Below, in pieces: positions 26,729 to 37,948 of a stretch of DNA of 64,000 nt (its first letter is position 1; each line of letters begins with the position of its first letter). Under the pieces are notes generated by a model. The model saw only the letters and a program-made list of their open reading frames with translations, was not told the DNA's origin and ran no database searches. The stretch is from Blastocatellia bacterium (GTDB lineage: Bacteria; Acidobacteriota; Blastocatellia; HR10; J050): NCBI GenBank assembly GCA_026985075.1, contig JALSQX010000053.1, forward strand, positions 28,773 to 92,772, read 5' to 3'. A program made the position numbers and the translations under genes.

Positions 26729-27127
26729 GCGATGTCCTCCTCGGTGAGATATGGTCTTTCATTATACGCGGAAAAGAGGGAGAAACGCACCCTCGGGTTG
26801 CGATCGAGATGAAGCGTACGAGGAACGCCACTGCAGGTGTTCAGTGAAGGACGGGGGAGGACTTCCATCGCCTGGATTGATGACGAGCGAGAGCCGGGCA
26901 TGAGTGCCATGAATGACCGACGCCGTCTCCCAGATGGGCGCGCGAATTTCGCATTCGATCGTCGGCGAGTGGAGTTCGCCCGAAGGGGCGCGTCGAGGCG
27001 CTCCGAACTCCCCGACCGGTGGATGATTCCCCGTTCGGTTCGAGGTCTGTGAACGGCCCTTTCGTCGTCGCACTCTGAGAGGTGAGCGATCCCCTCTCCG
27101 ATGAGACCATGAGCGGAACGCGCGTTG
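26729..27127 (-). other. Intergenic region
   Basis: About 400 bases separate the UPF0145 gene from the HAD gene. Apart from the TATAAT at 26761-26766, which fits a promoter for the UPF0145 gene, no gene or clear structure was seen. Confidence 0.5.
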
Positions 27128-27967
27128 TCAGGTGGCACGGTTTCTGGGGGACGGCGAAGGTGACAGCGAATCGCCGCGCGACTGAAGCCACTCGGGGAGT
27201 TGGCTGACGTCCTCGAGGACTACATTCACCGACGACGTCACCGTGGTCAAAACCTCCGGGCGAAACTTCCCCGTTTTCACCAACGCCCCTTGCATTCCAC
27301 ACCGTTGCGCGGCCAGAACGTCGAATTCTACATCATCACCGACCATGAGCACCCGTTCAGGGGAAGCCCCCACGTCCAGAAGCGCCATACGGAAAAAGAC
27401 CGGGTTGGGCTTCCCGAACACCATCTCGCACTGAACGTCCGCTCCATACTCGAGGGCGGTCACAAATGCTCCAGCATCCAGACGATACCCCTCACGAGCG
27501 CGCCAGCGCCGATTACGCTGCAGGGCGACCAGCTTCGCGCCGTTCAGCAAGGCCCGCAGTCCCCGATTCAAAAGATGAATACTCCACGCTTCATCCATAT
27601 CGCCGATGAGAACGAAATCGGCCACCTCGGTGGACACGAGGGGGAGATCCTGAAGATCCTCGAGTACATCGGGGTGCACCAAAGCGAGAATCCCCTGAAG
27701 CACTTCCTGTTGGTGAAACCACCGAGAGGCGGCTCGAGCGGGCGTGAAAAACCAGGTGCGAGGGACGTCCAGATGCTGCTCCCGGAAGCGGCGCTGTAGG
27801 TGTTGACGACTCCTCGTCGTCGTATTGGTGATGAATCGGACAGGCCAGTCGCGCTGCAGGAGCCAGCGTACCGCATCCACTGCTCCCGGAATCCACTGTC
27901 CCTCAACATACAGGGTCCCGTCCAGATCCAAGAAGATCGCTTCAATCGGTGCGCGCGCTCGTTGCAT
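27128..27967 (-). CDS. HAD-IIA family phosphatase (NagD/LHPP-like)
   Basis: This 279-residue haloacid-dehalogenase-type phosphatase has motif I IFLDLDGTLYV, motif II FITNTTTRS, and motif III/IV in GKPNPVFFRMAL with VLMVGDDVEFDVLAAQ. The large C2-type cap between motifs II and III places it in the HAD-IIA group with NagD and LHPP, which dephosphorylate small metabolites. The start is the ATG at 27967 behind GGAGAGGTGCCC. A promoter lies about 70 bases upstream. It is transcribed away from carD. Confidence 0.88.
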   Translation of the reverse strand: MQRARAPIEAIFLDLDGTLYVEGQWIPGAVDAVRWLLQRDWPVRFITNTTTRSRQHLQRRFREQHLDVPRTWFFTPARAASRWFHQQEVLQGILALVHPDVLEDLQDLPLVSTEVADFVLIGDMDEAWSIHLLNRGLRALLNGAKLVALQRNRRWRAREGYRLDAGAFVTALEYGADVQCEMVFGKPNPVFFRMALLDVGASPERVLMVGDDVEFDVLAAQRCGMQGALVKTGKFRPEVLTTVTSSVNVVLEDVSQLPEWLQSRGDSLSPSPSPRNRAT

Positions 27968-28037
27968 GGGCACCTCTCCGCAGGGTCTCAACTGAGATCA
28001 CCCACCCCATTGCAAACCACACGGTCCATGCACAAAA

Positions 28038-28065
28038 AGGATACACGCCGAACACCGGATGTCAA
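28038..28065 (-). promoter_or_regulatory. Sigma-70 type promoter for the HAD gene
   Basis: On the minus strand TTGACA (28065-28060) and TATCCT (28043-28038) are 16 bases apart, about 70 bases before the gene start. Confidence 0.6.
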
Positions 28066-28160
28066 CGCGTCCCCACGGGCTGGTCGATGAACGCGCTCCT
28101 CTCAACGAGCAGAGCCCCTATGGATAGGTCGGCCAAGGCCCCCGAGGCGCATGACGTTGC

Positions 28161-28189
28161 TTGACGCTGTCACTCGAAGATGGTAGACT
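28161..28189 (+). promoter_or_regulatory. Sigma-70 type promoter for carD
   Basis: TTGACG (28161-28166) and TAGACT (28184-28189) are 17 bases apart, about 120 bases before the carD start. Confidence 0.6.
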
Positions 28190-28309
28190 AAAAATGCAAT
28201 CAACACTCATGGTGAAATCGATTTATCAGTGGCGAGCGAGGTTACATCACCAGAGAGTCAAGGTTTCTCTTGCTCTCGATACGTACTTTCTACTGTCGAG
28301 GAGGTAGCT

Positions 28310-28855
28310 GTGGGGTTCAAAGTTGGTCAAAAAGTCGTGTATCCCAATCACGGTATCGGTATTATTGAGGAGATTTGTACCCGCGAGGTGTGCGATGGAG
28401 AATCCAGTGTCTTCTACCACATGCGCATTCTATCCACCAATTCGCGGGTCATGGTTCCGGTGAACAACGTCGAAGAGGTGGGATTACGGCCGCCCATCTC
28501 CTCGAAGGAATGCGCCCGCTTATTGAAAGCTCTCGCCGACGACTTTGTGGAACCGGCTAGTGATTGGAAGGATCGGTATAAGACGTTCCTGGAGAAGATG
28601 CAGACGGGCGACATCTTCGAAGTTGCGGAGGTTCTCAAGACACTCGCCTATTTGAACCAGATCAAGCCCCTCTCGTTCCGAGAGAAACGGCTCTTTGAGA
28701 AGGCCAGGTACCTCATCGTCTCAGAGATTGCCCTCGTCTCCCGTAAGCCAGCCGAGCAGATCGATCCCAAAGTGGAGAATGCCCTTCGGAGCGCGTGCCA
28801 GAAGCACTTTGCGCGAAACGGGAAAGCGCGAGCGGCGGCGGCTTCGACCAAATGA
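28310..28855 (+). CDS. carD: CarD-family RNA polymerase-binding regulator
   Basis: This 181-residue protein has an N-terminal Tudor-like RNA-polymerase-interacting domain (KVGQKVVYPNHGIGIIEEI, then VMVPVNNVEEVGLRP) and a helical DNA-binding C-terminal domain with LAYLNQIKPLSFREKRLFEKA. CarD/CdnL proteins bind the polymerase beta subunit at the upstream edge of the bubble and stabilise open complexes, mostly at rRNA and growth promoters. The start is the GTG at 28310 behind GAGGAGGT, chosen because the conserved domain begins at once. A good promoter lies upstream. Confidence 0.92.
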   Translation: MGFKVGQKVVYPNHGIGIIEEICTREVCDGESSVFYHMRILSTNSRVMVPVNNVEEVGLRPPISSKECARLLKALADDFVEPASDWKDRYKTFLEKMQTGDIFEVAEVLKTLAYLNQIKPLSFREKRLFEKARYLIVSEIALVSRKPAEQIDPKVENALRSACQKHFARNGKARAAAASTK

Positions 28856-28904
28856 CGCCGACGAGGGATATCCGAACCTATGACTGCCCTCCTCGAAGAG
28901 GGTT

Positions 28905-30287
28905 GTGTTATCCTTTACATTTATGGATGACCCATCGAGTTTCGTCGGATTGATCATCAAAGGGGTTCTCATCCTCCTCCTCGTCTTGGCCAATGGGTTT
29001 TTCGTCATTTCCGAGTTTGCGTTCGTCACCGTGCGGAAATCTTGGGTGGAGACGTTGTCCCAGAGGGGCGAGCGTCGCGCCAAGACCCTGCTCCGCGTCA
29101 TTCATAATTTGGACGATTACATTGCCGCCACCCAGTTGGGCATCACCATCGCCAGTATTGGATTGGGATGGATTGGTGAGCCAGCCCTGGCCGAATTGAT
29201 TGCTCCACTCTTCGAAGGGCTTCCCTCCTCACTCCTGACCGTGGGCGCTCGCCACACCGTTGCGGTGGGACTGGCCTTCGCACTGATCACATTCCTTCAC
29301 GTTGTTCTCGGCGAACTCGCCCCTAAGACGCTAGCGCTAGAGCGAACGGAGAAGCTCGCTCTGGCCGTGGCCCGCCCGATGGTCATCTTTTATTATTCGT
29401 TCTATCCATTCATCAAGATGCTCAATCGCTCCGGGGTGCTCTTCCTCAGACTGTTGAATCTCCCTCCCGTTGGGGAGCATCGGGCGATGTACGCCGAAGA
29501 GATTCGGCAAATGATCAATATCAGCCGAGAGCGTGGGCTGCTGGAGGCGCACGCTCACCAATTGATGACGAACGTGTTCGACTTCTCCGATCTGGTCGTT
29601 CGCGAAGTGATGCGTTCCCGAGGCGAAGTCACGGTCATCGAAATCTCGACGCCTCTGGATGAGATCATTGATATCTTCGCGCGAACCGGATACTCGCGAT
29701 TGCCCGTCTACCGGGGGCAACTGGACAACATTGTCGGCGTCCTCTACAGTAAGGACTTGCTGCCCTTGCTGCGGCATCCGGAAAAGATTCGTATCGAATC
29801 CCTCCTTCGTTCCCCCTTCTTCGTTCCCGATGGGGCCTCAGTGGGCGAGGTGTTGCGTGAGATGCTGCAATCAAAGACGCACTTCGCCATCGTCGTCGAC
29901 GAGTATGGGGCGTTCGAGGGCATCGTCACTCTGGAAGACCTTCTGGAAGAACTGGTCGGCGAGATTCGAGACGAACACGACGTGGAAGAGGAAACGCCTA
30001 TCATGCGGCAACTGGACGGCTCCTGGTTGATCGATGGAACGCTCAGCGTCCGCGAGGTGAATCGACGTCTCAAGGTGAACATTCCAGAATCCGATGAATA
30101 CACGACTGTGGCCGGCTTCTTAATGGCCAAGACGGGGAAACTCCCCACAGTGGGAGAGAAAATCAGGCACGAGAATCTATGTTTCACCATTCGACAGGTC
30201 AGGGGACGCCGCCTGTCCCGCATCGAATTGAAGGTGCTCCCCCAGACCTGGATGCGATCATCTCCGCCCATCGAGGCCGCTCGATGA
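28905..30287 (+). CDS. CNNM/CorC-type membrane protein (DUF21, CBS pair, CorC_HlyC)
   Basis: This integral membrane protein of up to 460 residues has a DUF21/CNNM transmembrane domain (about residues 10-200, with [20 protein letters not shown] and [12 protein letters not shown]). A CBS pair follows (about 220-345: [15 protein letters not shown], then [10 protein letters not shown] and [25 protein letters not shown]), then a CorC_HlyC domain at the C terminus. The family handles magnesium or sodium export and is often mislabelled haemolysin. The start is uncertain: a GTG at 28905 shortly after GAAGAGG, or the ATG at 28923 without a clear ribosome site. Confidence 0.88.
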   Translation: MLSFTFMDDPSSFVGLIIKGVLILLLVLANGFFVISEFAFVTVRKSWVETLSQRGERRAKTLLRVIHNLDDYIAATQLGITIASIGLGWIGEPALAELIAPLFEGLPSSLLTVGARHTVAVGLAFALITFLHVVLGELAPKTLALERTEKLALAVARPMVIFYYSFYPFIKMLNRSGVLFLRLLNLPPVGEHRAMYAEEIRQMINISRERGLLEAHAHQLMTNVFDFSDLVVREVMRSRGEVTVIEISTPLDEIIDIFARTGYSRLPVYRGQLDNIVGVLYSKDLLPLLRHPEKIRIESLLRSPFFVPDGASVGEVLREMLQSKTHFAIVVDEYGAFEGIVTLEDLLEELVGEIRDEHDVEEETPIMRQLDGSWLIDGTLSVREVNRRLKVNIPESDEYTTVAGFLMAKTGKLPTVGEKIRHENLCFTIRQVRGRRLSRIELKVLPQTWMRSSPPIEAAR

Positions 30288-30377
30288 GCGCGCTCGCCAG
30301 TGGGCATCGCTCTGCTGTGGAACCCAAGCGGGAGAGGAGCGTTTAATACTATCCTATCCGATTCGAGGAAAGGAAGA

Positions 30378-31568
30378 ATGATACAACTCAGTCTACGACA
30401 GGCTCTTCTCATCGCCCTGGTCTCGGCCGTCATTGCGGCTGGCCTGGTTATCGGATATGACCGTTGGATCGAGCGCCATGGCTTGATGGAACCGATGCCG
30501 TCCGGCGGTCAGGTTCCCGCCCGCACGGAGCCAGCGACGCTGAACCCGTCGGATGTCGGAGCCATCACCGATGATGAGCGCAATAATATCGAGGTGTATC
30601 AGAAGGTGGCCCCGGGAGTGGTGAACATCAGCACGGTGACCTACGTCCGGGATTTCTTCGCCGTCTATCAACGTGAAGGGGGAGGATCCGGCTCCATTAT
30701 CGACGCGCGGGGATATATCCTCACCAACTATCACGTCGTGGAGGGGGCTCGGCGACTCACCGTCACGCTGGCCAACGGACATCAATATCCGGCCCGATAT
30801 ATCGGCGGTGACATCGATACTGACCTGGCCGTCATCAAGATCGATGCCCCGGAGGAAAAGCTCACTGTCGTCAAGATGGGCGACTCCGACCGGCTGGCGG
30901 TGGGACAGAAGGTACTGGCCATTGGGAATCCGTTCGGTTTCGCTCATACCCTCACTGAGGGCATCATCAGTGCCCTGGAACGTCCCATCCGGGCACAGAA
31001 CGGTCAGATCATCGAAGGTGCCATTCAAACGGATGCTTCCATCAATCCCGGAAATTCTGGTGGACCCCTCCTCAACTCTCGAGGAGAGATGATCGGTATC
31101 AATTCCCAAATCATCACCCCGAACGAGGGGAGTGTGGGCATCGGATTCGCCATCCCGGTCAATCTCGCCAAACGCATCGTACCCGACCTGATTCAATATG
31201 GGCACGTCATTCGTCCCTGGCTGGGCATCGTCCCGCTCCCCGTCCCCGTCTCGCTCATCGCCAGCGAACTGGATTTGCCGGTGGACTATGGGGTCATGAT
31301 CTCGGAGGTGATCGAGGGCGAGGCGGCTGATCGTGCCGGGATTCGTGGCGGCACGACCCCGGTTCGCTTTCGCGGGCGATTCGTTGGCTACCTGGGCGGC
31401 GACATCATCATTGGACTCGCTGGAGAAAAAGTCACTTCGCTCGATGATATCCGCCGCATCCTCAATCGATATCGGCCCGGCGATACCATTCCCGTGGAGA
31501 TCGTGCGTCAGGGACGCCGCTTGACGGTGAACGTCAAACTGACGGCGAAACCTTATCGGGGACAATGA
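30378..31568 (+). CDS. htrA: HtrA/DegP-type serine protease, membrane-anchored
   Basis: This 396-residue S1C protease has an N-terminal membrane anchor (about 7-27), a trypsin-like domain with His in LTNYHVVEG, Asp in DTDLAVIKI and Ser in [11 protein letters not shown], and one C-terminal PDZ domain (about 280-390). The triad is complete. HtrA proteins degrade or hold misfolded envelope proteins, and a single PDZ with an anchor is the DegS/HtrA layout. The start is the ATG at 30378 behind GAGGAAAGGAAG. It follows the CNNM gene by 90 bases and converges with rpoD. Confidence 0.92.
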   Translation: MIQLSLRQALLIALVSAVIAAGLVIGYDRWIERHGLMEPMPSGGQVPARTEPATLNPSDVGAITDDERNNIEVYQKVAPGVVNISTVTYVRDFFAVYQREGGGSGSIIDARGYILTNYHVVEGARRLTVTLANGHQYPARYIGGDIDTDLAVIKIDAPEEKLTVVKMGDSDRLAVGQKVLAIGNPFGFAHTLTEGIISALERPIRAQNGQIIEGAIQTDASINPGNSGGPLLNSRGEMIGINSQIITPNEGSVGIGFAIPVNLAKRIVPDLIQYGHVIRPWLGIVPLPVPVSLIASELDLPVDYGVMISEVIEGEAADRAGIRGGTTPVRFRGRFVGYLGGDIIIGLAGEKVTSLDDIRRILNRYRPGDTIPVEIVRQGRRLTVNVKLTAKPYRGQ

Positions 31569-31633
31569 TCTCGGCGCCCGACCACAGGGCGATGAAGAGG
31601 GAGCAGCTCAGGAGAGATCAAAGTGATGCCCGT

Positions 31634-33376
31634 CTATGATTTGGACTTGGATTCCGATTTGTTCTTGGTGCTCGGACGGACGTCGAGGAATACGCTGAGC
31701 CGCTCGCTCCGCTTGGGCCGCCGGAGTTTCTCCAGGGCTTTGGTCTCGATCTGGCGGATGCGCTCGCGGGTGACGGCGAAGTGACGGCCGATCTCCTCCA
31801 ACGTATGTTCGACGCCGTCCGGGTCGAGCCCGAACCGCATTTTGATGACCTTCTCCTCGCGGGCGGTGAGCGTTTTCAACACTTCCTCGATGACATATCG
31901 GAGGTTATTGGCCATCACCAGATCGATGGGATTCGGTGATGTGACATCTTCGATGAACTCGCCGAGGTGATTCCCTTCATCTTCTCCGATCGGCGTCTCC
32001 AGGGAAATGGGATCCTGAGCGACTTTGAGAATCTTGCGCACTTTCCACGAAGGAAGACCAACCCGTTCGGCAACCTCTTCAACAGTGGGCTCGCGCCCCA
32101 GTTCCTGGATCAATGAGCGCGTGGCTCGGGCGATGCGATTCAACGATTCAATCATATGGACGGGCACGCGAATCGTCCGCGCCTGATCGGCGATGGCTCG
32201 CGTAATGGCTTGACGGATCCACCAGGTCGCGTAAGTGGAGAACTTGTGTCCGCGCCGATACTCGAAGCGCTCAACGGCCTTCATCAATCCGATATTCCCC
32301 TCCTGGATGAGATCCAGGAACTGAAGACCACGATTGGTGTATTTTCGCGCAATAGACACCACCAACCGCAAATTCGCCTCCACCAGCTCATTCTTCGCCT
32401 TGGTCACTTCCGCTTCGCTCGTCGTGATGATTTCCAGCGAGCGCTTCAGTTCTTCCCGCGACGCCCGACAGCGGTGCTCCAGCTCCACCAGCTTCTGCCG
32501 CACGGCGCGCTGTTGTTGCAACCAGCGGTTGGTCTCGGCACCTTCGCGCCGGGCCCGCTGAATGCGGCGCGTCAATCGCCGATCTTCGCGTTCGGCGGCT
32601 TCGATCTCTTTGACCAGGCGCTCGAGGGATTCGATCAGGTGATTATAAAACGCGCGCGTGAAATCCAGTCGTCGAATATGTCGCGACATTTCGACGCGCG
32701 CTCGCGCCAGTTTCCAGCGACGAGCGCGGCGCGTTTTCTCGTTTCGCCCCAGCGAAGAGGTCCTCTGCTGTTGATCGTATAATCGCCGCCACCGCCGAGC
32801 AGCTCGCTTGATGGCTTCGATCGTCTGGAAGAACTCTCGATGCGCCCCCCGATCGCTGAGGCCATTCTCTGCCGGGCCCGACTCGGGAAGGTGGATGACG
32901 TCACGGAGATGGAGATCTCCTCGGGCCACGCGTTGTCCGGCATCGACCACCCATTCAGCGACGATGCCCAGTCGGGAGAGCGTCTTGCGCGCGCGTCGAC
33001 GACCGCGCTCGATTCGCTTGGCAATAGCGATTTCCCCCTGGCGATCGAGGAGCGGGACGACCGCCATCTCGCGCAAGTAGATGCGCACCGGATCATTCAG
33101 ATTCTCCGGTTCCTCCAGAGGAGGCAACTCGCTTCGCTCTTCGGACACGCCCTCTCGATCGCTGGTGAAGGTCTCTCCGATCTCATCATCCTCCACGGGA
33201 ATCCCCGCGGCATCGATCCTCTCCAGAATGGCCTCAATATCATCGGGCGAATCGATCTCTTCTGGGAGAATCCGATTGATGTCATCATAGGTGAGATAGG
33301 ATTTCTCCCTTCCCAATTCGAGCAAGCGATCGATCTCGTCGCGGTATCTGTCCTCCGGTGCCATCTCCAACCCCAT
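31634..33376 (-). CDS. rpoD: RpoD, primary sigma-70 factor
   Basis: This 580-residue protein has the full group 1 sigma layout. The acidic N-terminal region 1.1 includes [11 protein letters not shown], and region 1.2 is [13 protein letters not shown] long charged non-conserved insert (about 120-300) follows. Region 2 has [23 protein letters not shown] with [14 protein letters not shown] for -10 recognition, region 3 has [12 protein letters not shown], and region 4 has the helix-turn-helix [18 protein letters not shown]. It directs housekeeping transcription. The start is the ATG at 33376 behind GGCGGAG, 30 bases after dnaG; dnaG-rpoD is a common operon. The consensus-like promoters seen in this window fit this factor. 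Confidence 0.96.
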   Translation of the reverse strand: MGLEMAPEDRYRDEIDRLLELGREKSYLTYDDINRILPEEIDSPDDIEAILERIDAAGIPVEDDEIGETFTSDREGVSEERSELPPLEEPENLNDPVRIYLREMAVVPLLDRQGEIAIAKRIERGRRRARKTLSRLGIVAEWVVDAGQRVARGDLHLRDVIHLPESGPAENGLSDRGAHREFFQTIEAIKRAARRWRRLYDQQQRTSSLGRNEKTRRARRWKLARARVEMSRHIRRLDFTRAFYNHLIESLERLVKEIEAAEREDRRLTRRIQRARREGAETNRWLQQQRAVRQKLVELEHRCRASREELKRSLEIITTSEAEVTKAKNELVEANLRLVVSIARKYTNRGLQFLDLIQEGNIGLMKAVERFEYRRGHKFSTYATWWIRQAITRAIADQARTIRVPVHMIESLNRIARATRSLIQELGREPTVEEVAERVGLPSWKVRKILKVAQDPISLETPIGEDEGNHLGEFIEDVTSPNPIDLVMANNLRYVIEEVLKTLTAREEKVIKMRFGLDPDGVEHTLEEIGRHFAVTRERIRQIETKALEKLRRPKRSERLSVFLDVRPSTKNKSESKSKS

Positions 33377-33406
33377 TACTCCGCCATATTATGCTGAGGC
33401 GACAGA

Positions 33407-35272
33407 CTACGCGTCAACCTCGACCATTGGTCGCGAACGCATCTGGGCAAGCCGGTTGGAGAGTTCCAGCTTGCGCAACAGCAATTGATTATATGATGCC
33501 ACATCGTGCCGTTGTTGAGCCTGTTCGATCTCCCACTGCACTTTGTTCAAGTCATGTTCCAACTGTCGCTGCTGGAGACTGACCAGACACCCTCGAGCCT
33601 CACGATAGACCCTCTCCTCATCGGGCTCTCCCCCGGTGATCAACGCCCTCTCCAACACATCGAGCAGCATTCGATCTTGCTCGAATGCGGACGCCAGTGT
33701 GGCATAGGTCAATGGCTCTCCGCGCTCCAGACGAGCGAGAATCTCCTCGAATAAAGGATAGGTCGTCGTCATGGCGAGAGCCGCGCGACTCGCCCGCAAC
33801 TCATCTTTGAGCCGAGTGGCCACCGAGGGATGATGCAACAAGATGCGGAGCAGCAATGTCTCCGCCTGCGTCACCAGCCCGCGCGAGGTGACCGCTTCCT
33901 CGGCCGTCGGTTCCTGCTGATCGGACGTCGCCGAACGAGATCCTGGTTCGCGCAGACGGCGCATCGAGCGACGGATCTCTTCTTGGACGAGTTGAGGGTC
34001 AAGCATCAGACGGCGGGCGACGCGATCCCCACTGGCGGCCCGCTCAATGCGATCGGGAATGAGCACCAGATAGGGCAGAATCTCGCTCAATGCTCGAGCT
34101 CGAGCCCGGGGCTCGCTGAGATCTACAGCCTCGGTCGCTTGAGCGATGACGAAATCGAGGTAAGTTGGCGCTCGATCGACCAACTGTTCGTAGGCGGCAC
34201 GGCCAGAGCGACGAATGAACGAGTCGGGGTCTTCTCCTCGGGGAAGCGTGAGCACGCGAACGTCGAATCCATGTTGGACCAGCATTTGTAGACTTCTCAG
34301 CACCGCCGCGCGGCCCGCCGGATCCGGATCGAAGTTCACCACAACCTTACGCGCGTAGCGCCTCAAGAGCATCGCCTGAGCCTCGGTCAAGGCCGTTCCC
34401 AACGAGGCGACAACATGCTGTATGCCCGCCTGAAAGGGGATGAGAAAATCGAAATAGCCTTCGACGAGAATGACATACCCAGCCTGACGAATGGCCTCGC
34501 GCGCATAACTCAATCCGAACAGATGGTGTCCCTTGGTGTAGACGGCGGTATCGGGCGAGTTGACATACTTGGGGACGCGATCGGACGATGCGTCGTCCAG
34601 GATGCGCCCACCAAAGGCGACCACGCGTCCCTGTGAATCAGTGATGGGCATCATAATCCGCCCGCGAAAGCGATCATAATATCCTCGCCCATCGGATCGC
34701 CGGACGACGAGTCCACTGCGGATGAGATGCTCTTCGGGCACACCCCGCCGTCGCAAGAACGTCGATAGAGCATCCCAGCTGGATGGGGCATATCCCAAAC
34801 CCATCTGTTCGATGAGGTCGGCGCTCACCCCACGTCGATGCCAATATTGAAGCGCTTTTTGACCCTGAGGAGTCTGAAGGTTTTGGTGAAAAAAATCTCG
34901 CGCCCACTCATTGATGCGCAGCAACTGCTCGCGCCACTGACGGCGCTGTTGGGCTCGGTCATATTCTGACCCTTTCGATGGCATCGGGATGGGAATGCCG
35001 CTCTTCTCGGCGACCAGACGAACGGCCTCGGGGAAGTCACACCCCTCCATGCGCATCACGAAGCTGAACACATCTCCCCCTTGACCGCATCCGAAGCACT
35101 TGAAGATCTGCTTCCCAGGATGCACGTGGAACGACGGCGTTTTCTCTCGGTGAAAGGGACACAAAGCTACATAGTTGGCCCCGCGCTTCTTGAGAGTGAC
35201 ATAGTCTGAGATAATTCGAACTATATCCGCTTGGTCTCGTACTTGGTCGGCAAATCCTCTGGGCATCCACAT
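33407..35272 (-). CDS. dnaG: DnaG, DNA primase
   Basis: This 621-residue primase begins with the CHC2 zinc-binding domain (CPFHREKTPSFHVHPGKQIFKC then FGCGQGGD, ligands three Cys and one His). The TOPRIM catalytic core has VILVEGYFDFL and VVNFDPDPAGRAA, whose acidic residues bind magnesium, and a C-terminal helicase-interacting region follows. It makes RNA primers at the replication fork. The start ATG lies just after the zinc-domain upstream region; the N terminus aligns with DnaG proteins. It precedes rpoD on the same strand, and a promoter lies about 80 bases upstream. Confidence 0.96.
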   Translation of the reverse strand: MWMPRGFADQVRDQADIVRIISDYVTLKKRGANYVALCPFHREKTPSFHVHPGKQIFKCFGCGQGGDVFSFVMRMEGCDFPEAVRLVAEKSGIPIPMPSKGSEYDRAQQRRQWREQLLRINEWARDFFHQNLQTPQGQKALQYWHRRGVSADLIEQMGLGYAPSSWDALSTFLRRRGVPEEHLIRSGLVVRRSDGRGYYDRFRGRIMMPITDSQGRVVAFGGRILDDASSDRVPKYVNSPDTAVYTKGHHLFGLSYAREAIRQAGYVILVEGYFDFLIPFQAGIQHVVASLGTALTEAQAMLLRRYARKVVVNFDPDPAGRAAVLRSLQMLVQHGFDVRVLTLPRGEDPDSFIRRSGRAAYEQLVDRAPTYLDFVIAQATEAVDLSEPRARARALSEILPYLVLIPDRIERAASGDRVARRLMLDPQLVQEEIRRSMRRLREPGSRSATSDQQEPTAEEAVTSRGLVTQAETLLLRILLHHPSVATRLKDELRASRAALAMTTTYPLFEEILARLERGEPLTYATLASAFEQDRMLLDVLERALITGGEPDEERVYREARGCLVSLQQRQLEHDLNKVQWEIEQAQQRHDVASYNQLLLRKLELSNRLAQMRSRPMVEVDA

Positions 35273-35352
35273 GATCTAAATATCCATGCCCCCACCTTTG
35301 ATTCCACGAGCATCCCCTCCTCACCCGCTCGCTCCATTGTTATGTGTGCTTA

Positions 35353-35381
35353 ATTGTACGGATGAACTCTTACCAATGCAA
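35353..35381 (-). promoter_or_regulatory. Sigma-70 type promoter for dnaG-rpoD
   Basis: On the minus strand TTGCAT (35381-35376) and TACAAT (35358-35353) are 17 bases apart, about 80 bases before dnaG. The surrounding 276-base spacer to mutS2 holds no gene. Confidence 0.6.
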
Positions 35382-35548
35382 GTGCCAACTCATATTGAAA
35401 GATGATCAGTGGTTCTCCCCGGGCGCTCATGACAAGGCGGTCGCTGCGTCGCCTCGGGTGAGACTCTCCATCCTGAGGACATCGACGGGGAAACGCCCCT
35501 TGACCTCGTCTGCGCCATGGACGTCTCCGTCAGAGCGAGGCTTCCCAG

Positions 35549-37948
35549 TCACTCGCTCTCTCGCAATCGGGCGACCGTTTCCACGTCGGCCGCCTCAGCA
35601 GCTCCCGGTCGAACCTCGATGACCTGGGGATGCGAAGCGAGCATCTGGCGGATGGCCGTTCGCAATGCGCCCGTGCCCGCCCCGTGAATGATGCGCACTT
35701 CTCTGAACGAAGCGAGAGTAGCCTCATCAAGGAACTTATCGATGCGGTCCAATGCCTCCTGAACCGTGCATCCGATGACATTGATCTCTGGGCGCACGGG
35801 CGGTCTCGACGTCAATTCAACGACCACGCCTCTTTCTGACAAAGGTGTGGGTGACGAGGTCCTCTTTTCGGTGACGGGCTCGACATTGGCCCGCGTCGTT
35901 CTGAACCGCAGACGTCCAACCTCAACCACGACCTCATCCCCACGGAGTGAAGCGACCGTGCCCACCTTATCGATATCAAGCAATCGAACAGCATCCCCCA
36001 CCGCCAGAGCTATCTTCTCTGGCGGCGATGAAGAGCCGAGAGAAGATCCTGTCTCCCGCTTGATGCGCTTCCGCAAATCGGCTTTCAATCGGCTCACGTG
36101 CCGATCAATCGCTCGCTGCAACGACAACTGGGCCTTACGCTCATGCAATTGGTCGAGCAGCGCTCGGGCCTGTTGTGAAAAGTCATCGACGACCTGCTGG
36201 AGACGACGCTCGAATTGCTGTTGACGCTCGCGCTCTCGTCGAGCGAATTCCCGCTCCAAGGTTTGCTCCTTCTCCACCAAGGCCCGTCGGTCCTCCTCCA
36301 GCGCTCTTCGCAGCGCCTGCTGGCGATCGAGTTCGACCTTCAACTGATTCAGGTAGCGCACGACCTCTTGATCGTGTGCTCGGAACCAGTGGAGCGCTCG
36401 CCTCACAATCTCTTCAGGGAGGCCCAACCGCTGAGCGATGTCCAAGCCACTGGAAGCGCCGGCGACGCCTTGAATGAGCCGATAGGTGGGCTCCAATCGT
36501 TCACGATCGAATTCGACGGCGGCGTTGACGACGCCCGGGGTGAGCTGGGCGTACATTTTCAAGCGCTGATAATGCGTCGTGGCGATGACCATAGCTCCAC
36601 GTCGCTTGAAGGCATCGACGATGGCGACGGCCAGCGCAGCTCCTTCTTCTGGATCCGTTCCCGTTCCGACCTCATCGATGACCACGAGTGCGGGAAGCGA
36701 CAGCATCTCCACCATGCGACGCACGTTGCTGATATGGGCCGTGAAGGTGGAGAGATTGGCGACGATGGACTGTTGATCGCCAATATCGGCCAGCACCTGA
36801 TGAAAGACGGGCAAGGTCGCATGACGGGCGGGGATGTGCATGCCCGCCTGAGCCATCAACGCGCACAGGCCGACCGTCTTCAATGCCACTGTTTTCCCAC
36901 CGGCATTGGGACCACTGATGATCATGGCGGTGTGTTCTCCATCCAGGTGCAGCGAGATGGGCACGATGGAGCGATGTTGCCGCCGCAGACTCTCCTCCAA
37001 CAAGATGTGGCGAACGTCGATGAGCTTCAATTCCAACCGCTCGGTGAGCGTGGGTTCGCAGCAATTGAAGTCCCGTGCCAATCGGGCCTTGGCGCCGATG
37101 AGATCGATCTCGGCAATGAGCTCGACGAGCCGCTCGATAGCGGCCAGGTCGGTGCGCAGATGATCGGACAGTTCCGCCAGAATGCGCGCGATCTCCGCCT
37201 CTTCCCGTTCGCGGAGTTCGACCAGCTCATTATTGAGCTCGATGGTCTCCAGCGGCTCGATGAAGACGGTGGCGCCACTGGACGACGCGGCGTGAACGAC
37301 GCCGGCCACCTGTCCTTTGTGCTCGACGCGAATGGGGATGACATACCGCTCATTGCGAATGGTGATGAGGTCATCCTGAATGAAGGCCGATGGCGTGCGT
37401 CGCAGAATGGCTTCTAACCGGCGGTGAAGGCGAGCCCGCAGAGTTTGAATGTCTCGTCGAATCTCGGCCAGCGTCGGACTCGCTCGATCGTCGATCTGCC
37501 CATCAGGGAGGATCTTGCCCTGGAGTTTCCTCAACAACGACTGAAGATCGGGCAACATTCGAATCAATTCCACGAGATGAGGATACTGAGATCCCTGGCC
37601 GAAGAAGAGGCGACGCAACGATTGCCCGGCTTCGATGAGGCGAATGAGATCGAGGATTTGCATCGGCGCCAGACTCGCCGCTTGAATCTTGAGTAATCCC
37701 AACATTGGGCCGGGATCGCAGAGACCGCCCAGACCGAATTCTCCGCCTCGACTCAGGAATTGAACGGCATCGCTCGTCCGCCGCAGATCACGGCGTACGC
37801 GCTCTCGATCGATGGAAGGCGTCAGGTTCAAGGCGCGCCGCCGCCCCATGGGCGTTTGTGTGCGCTCCGCCAGCAGTTGACGAAGGGCGTCAAATTCCAA
37901 CGCCCCGAATGATTGAGAGGTCATGGATATTGCTCTATTCTCGCTCAT
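35549..37948 (-). CDS. mutS2: MutS2, ribosome-rescue/recombination ATPase
   Basis: This 799-residue member of the MutS2 family lacks the mismatch-recognition domain of MutS. Core and clamp helices are followed by the ABC-type ATPase with Walker A GPNAGGKTVALKTVG, Walker B LVVIDEVGTGTDPEEGAAL and ATTHYQRLK. After a long coiled coil comes a C-terminal Smr nuclease domain with VQEALDRIDKFLDEA and IIHGAGTGALR. MutS2 suppresses recombination and splits collided ribosomes in other bacteria. Two ATGs (37948 and 37924) are possible starts, neither with a clear ribosome site. Confidence 0.94.
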   Translation of the reverse strand: MSENRAISMTSQSFGALEFDALRQLLAERTQTPMGRRRALNLTPSIDRERVRRDLRRTSDAVQFLSRGGEFGLGGLCDPGPMLGLLKIQAASLAPMQILDLIRLIEAGQSLRRLFFGQGSQYPHLVELIRMLPDLQSLLRKLQGKILPDGQIDDRASPTLAEIRRDIQTLRARLHRRLEAILRRTPSAFIQDDLITIRNERYVIPIRVEHKGQVAGVVHAASSSGATVFIEPLETIELNNELVELREREEAEIARILAELSDHLRTDLAAIERLVELIAEIDLIGAKARLARDFNCCEPTLTERLELKLIDVRHILLEESLRRQHRSIVPISLHLDGEHTAMIISGPNAGGKTVALKTVGLCALMAQAGMHIPARHATLPVFHQVLADIGDQQSIVANLSTFTAHISNVRRMVEMLSLPALVVIDEVGTGTDPEEGAALAVAIVDAFKRRGAMVIATTHYQRLKMYAQLTPGVVNAAVEFDRERLEPTYRLIQGVAGASSGLDIAQRLGLPEEIVRRALHWFRAHDQEVVRYLNQLKVELDRQQALRRALEEDRRALVEKEQTLEREFARRERERQQQFERRLQQVVDDFSQQARALLDQLHERKAQLSLQRAIDRHVSRLKADLRKRIKRETGSSLGSSSPPEKIALAVGDAVRLLDIDKVGTVASLRGDEVVVEVGRLRFRTTRANVEPVTEKRTSSPTPLSERGVVVELTSRPPVRPEINVIGCTVQEALDRIDKFLDEATLASFREVRIIHGAGTGALRTAIRQMLASHPQVIEVRPGAAEAADVETVARLRESE

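Larger units (their letters stand above)
27968..28309. other. Divergent intergenic region with two promoters
   Basis: This 342-base spacer between the HAD gene (leftward) and carD (rightward) holds one promoter for each direction (separate entries). No small gene was seen. The carD transcript would have a leader of about 110 bases without an obvious terminator-like fold. Confidence 0.5.
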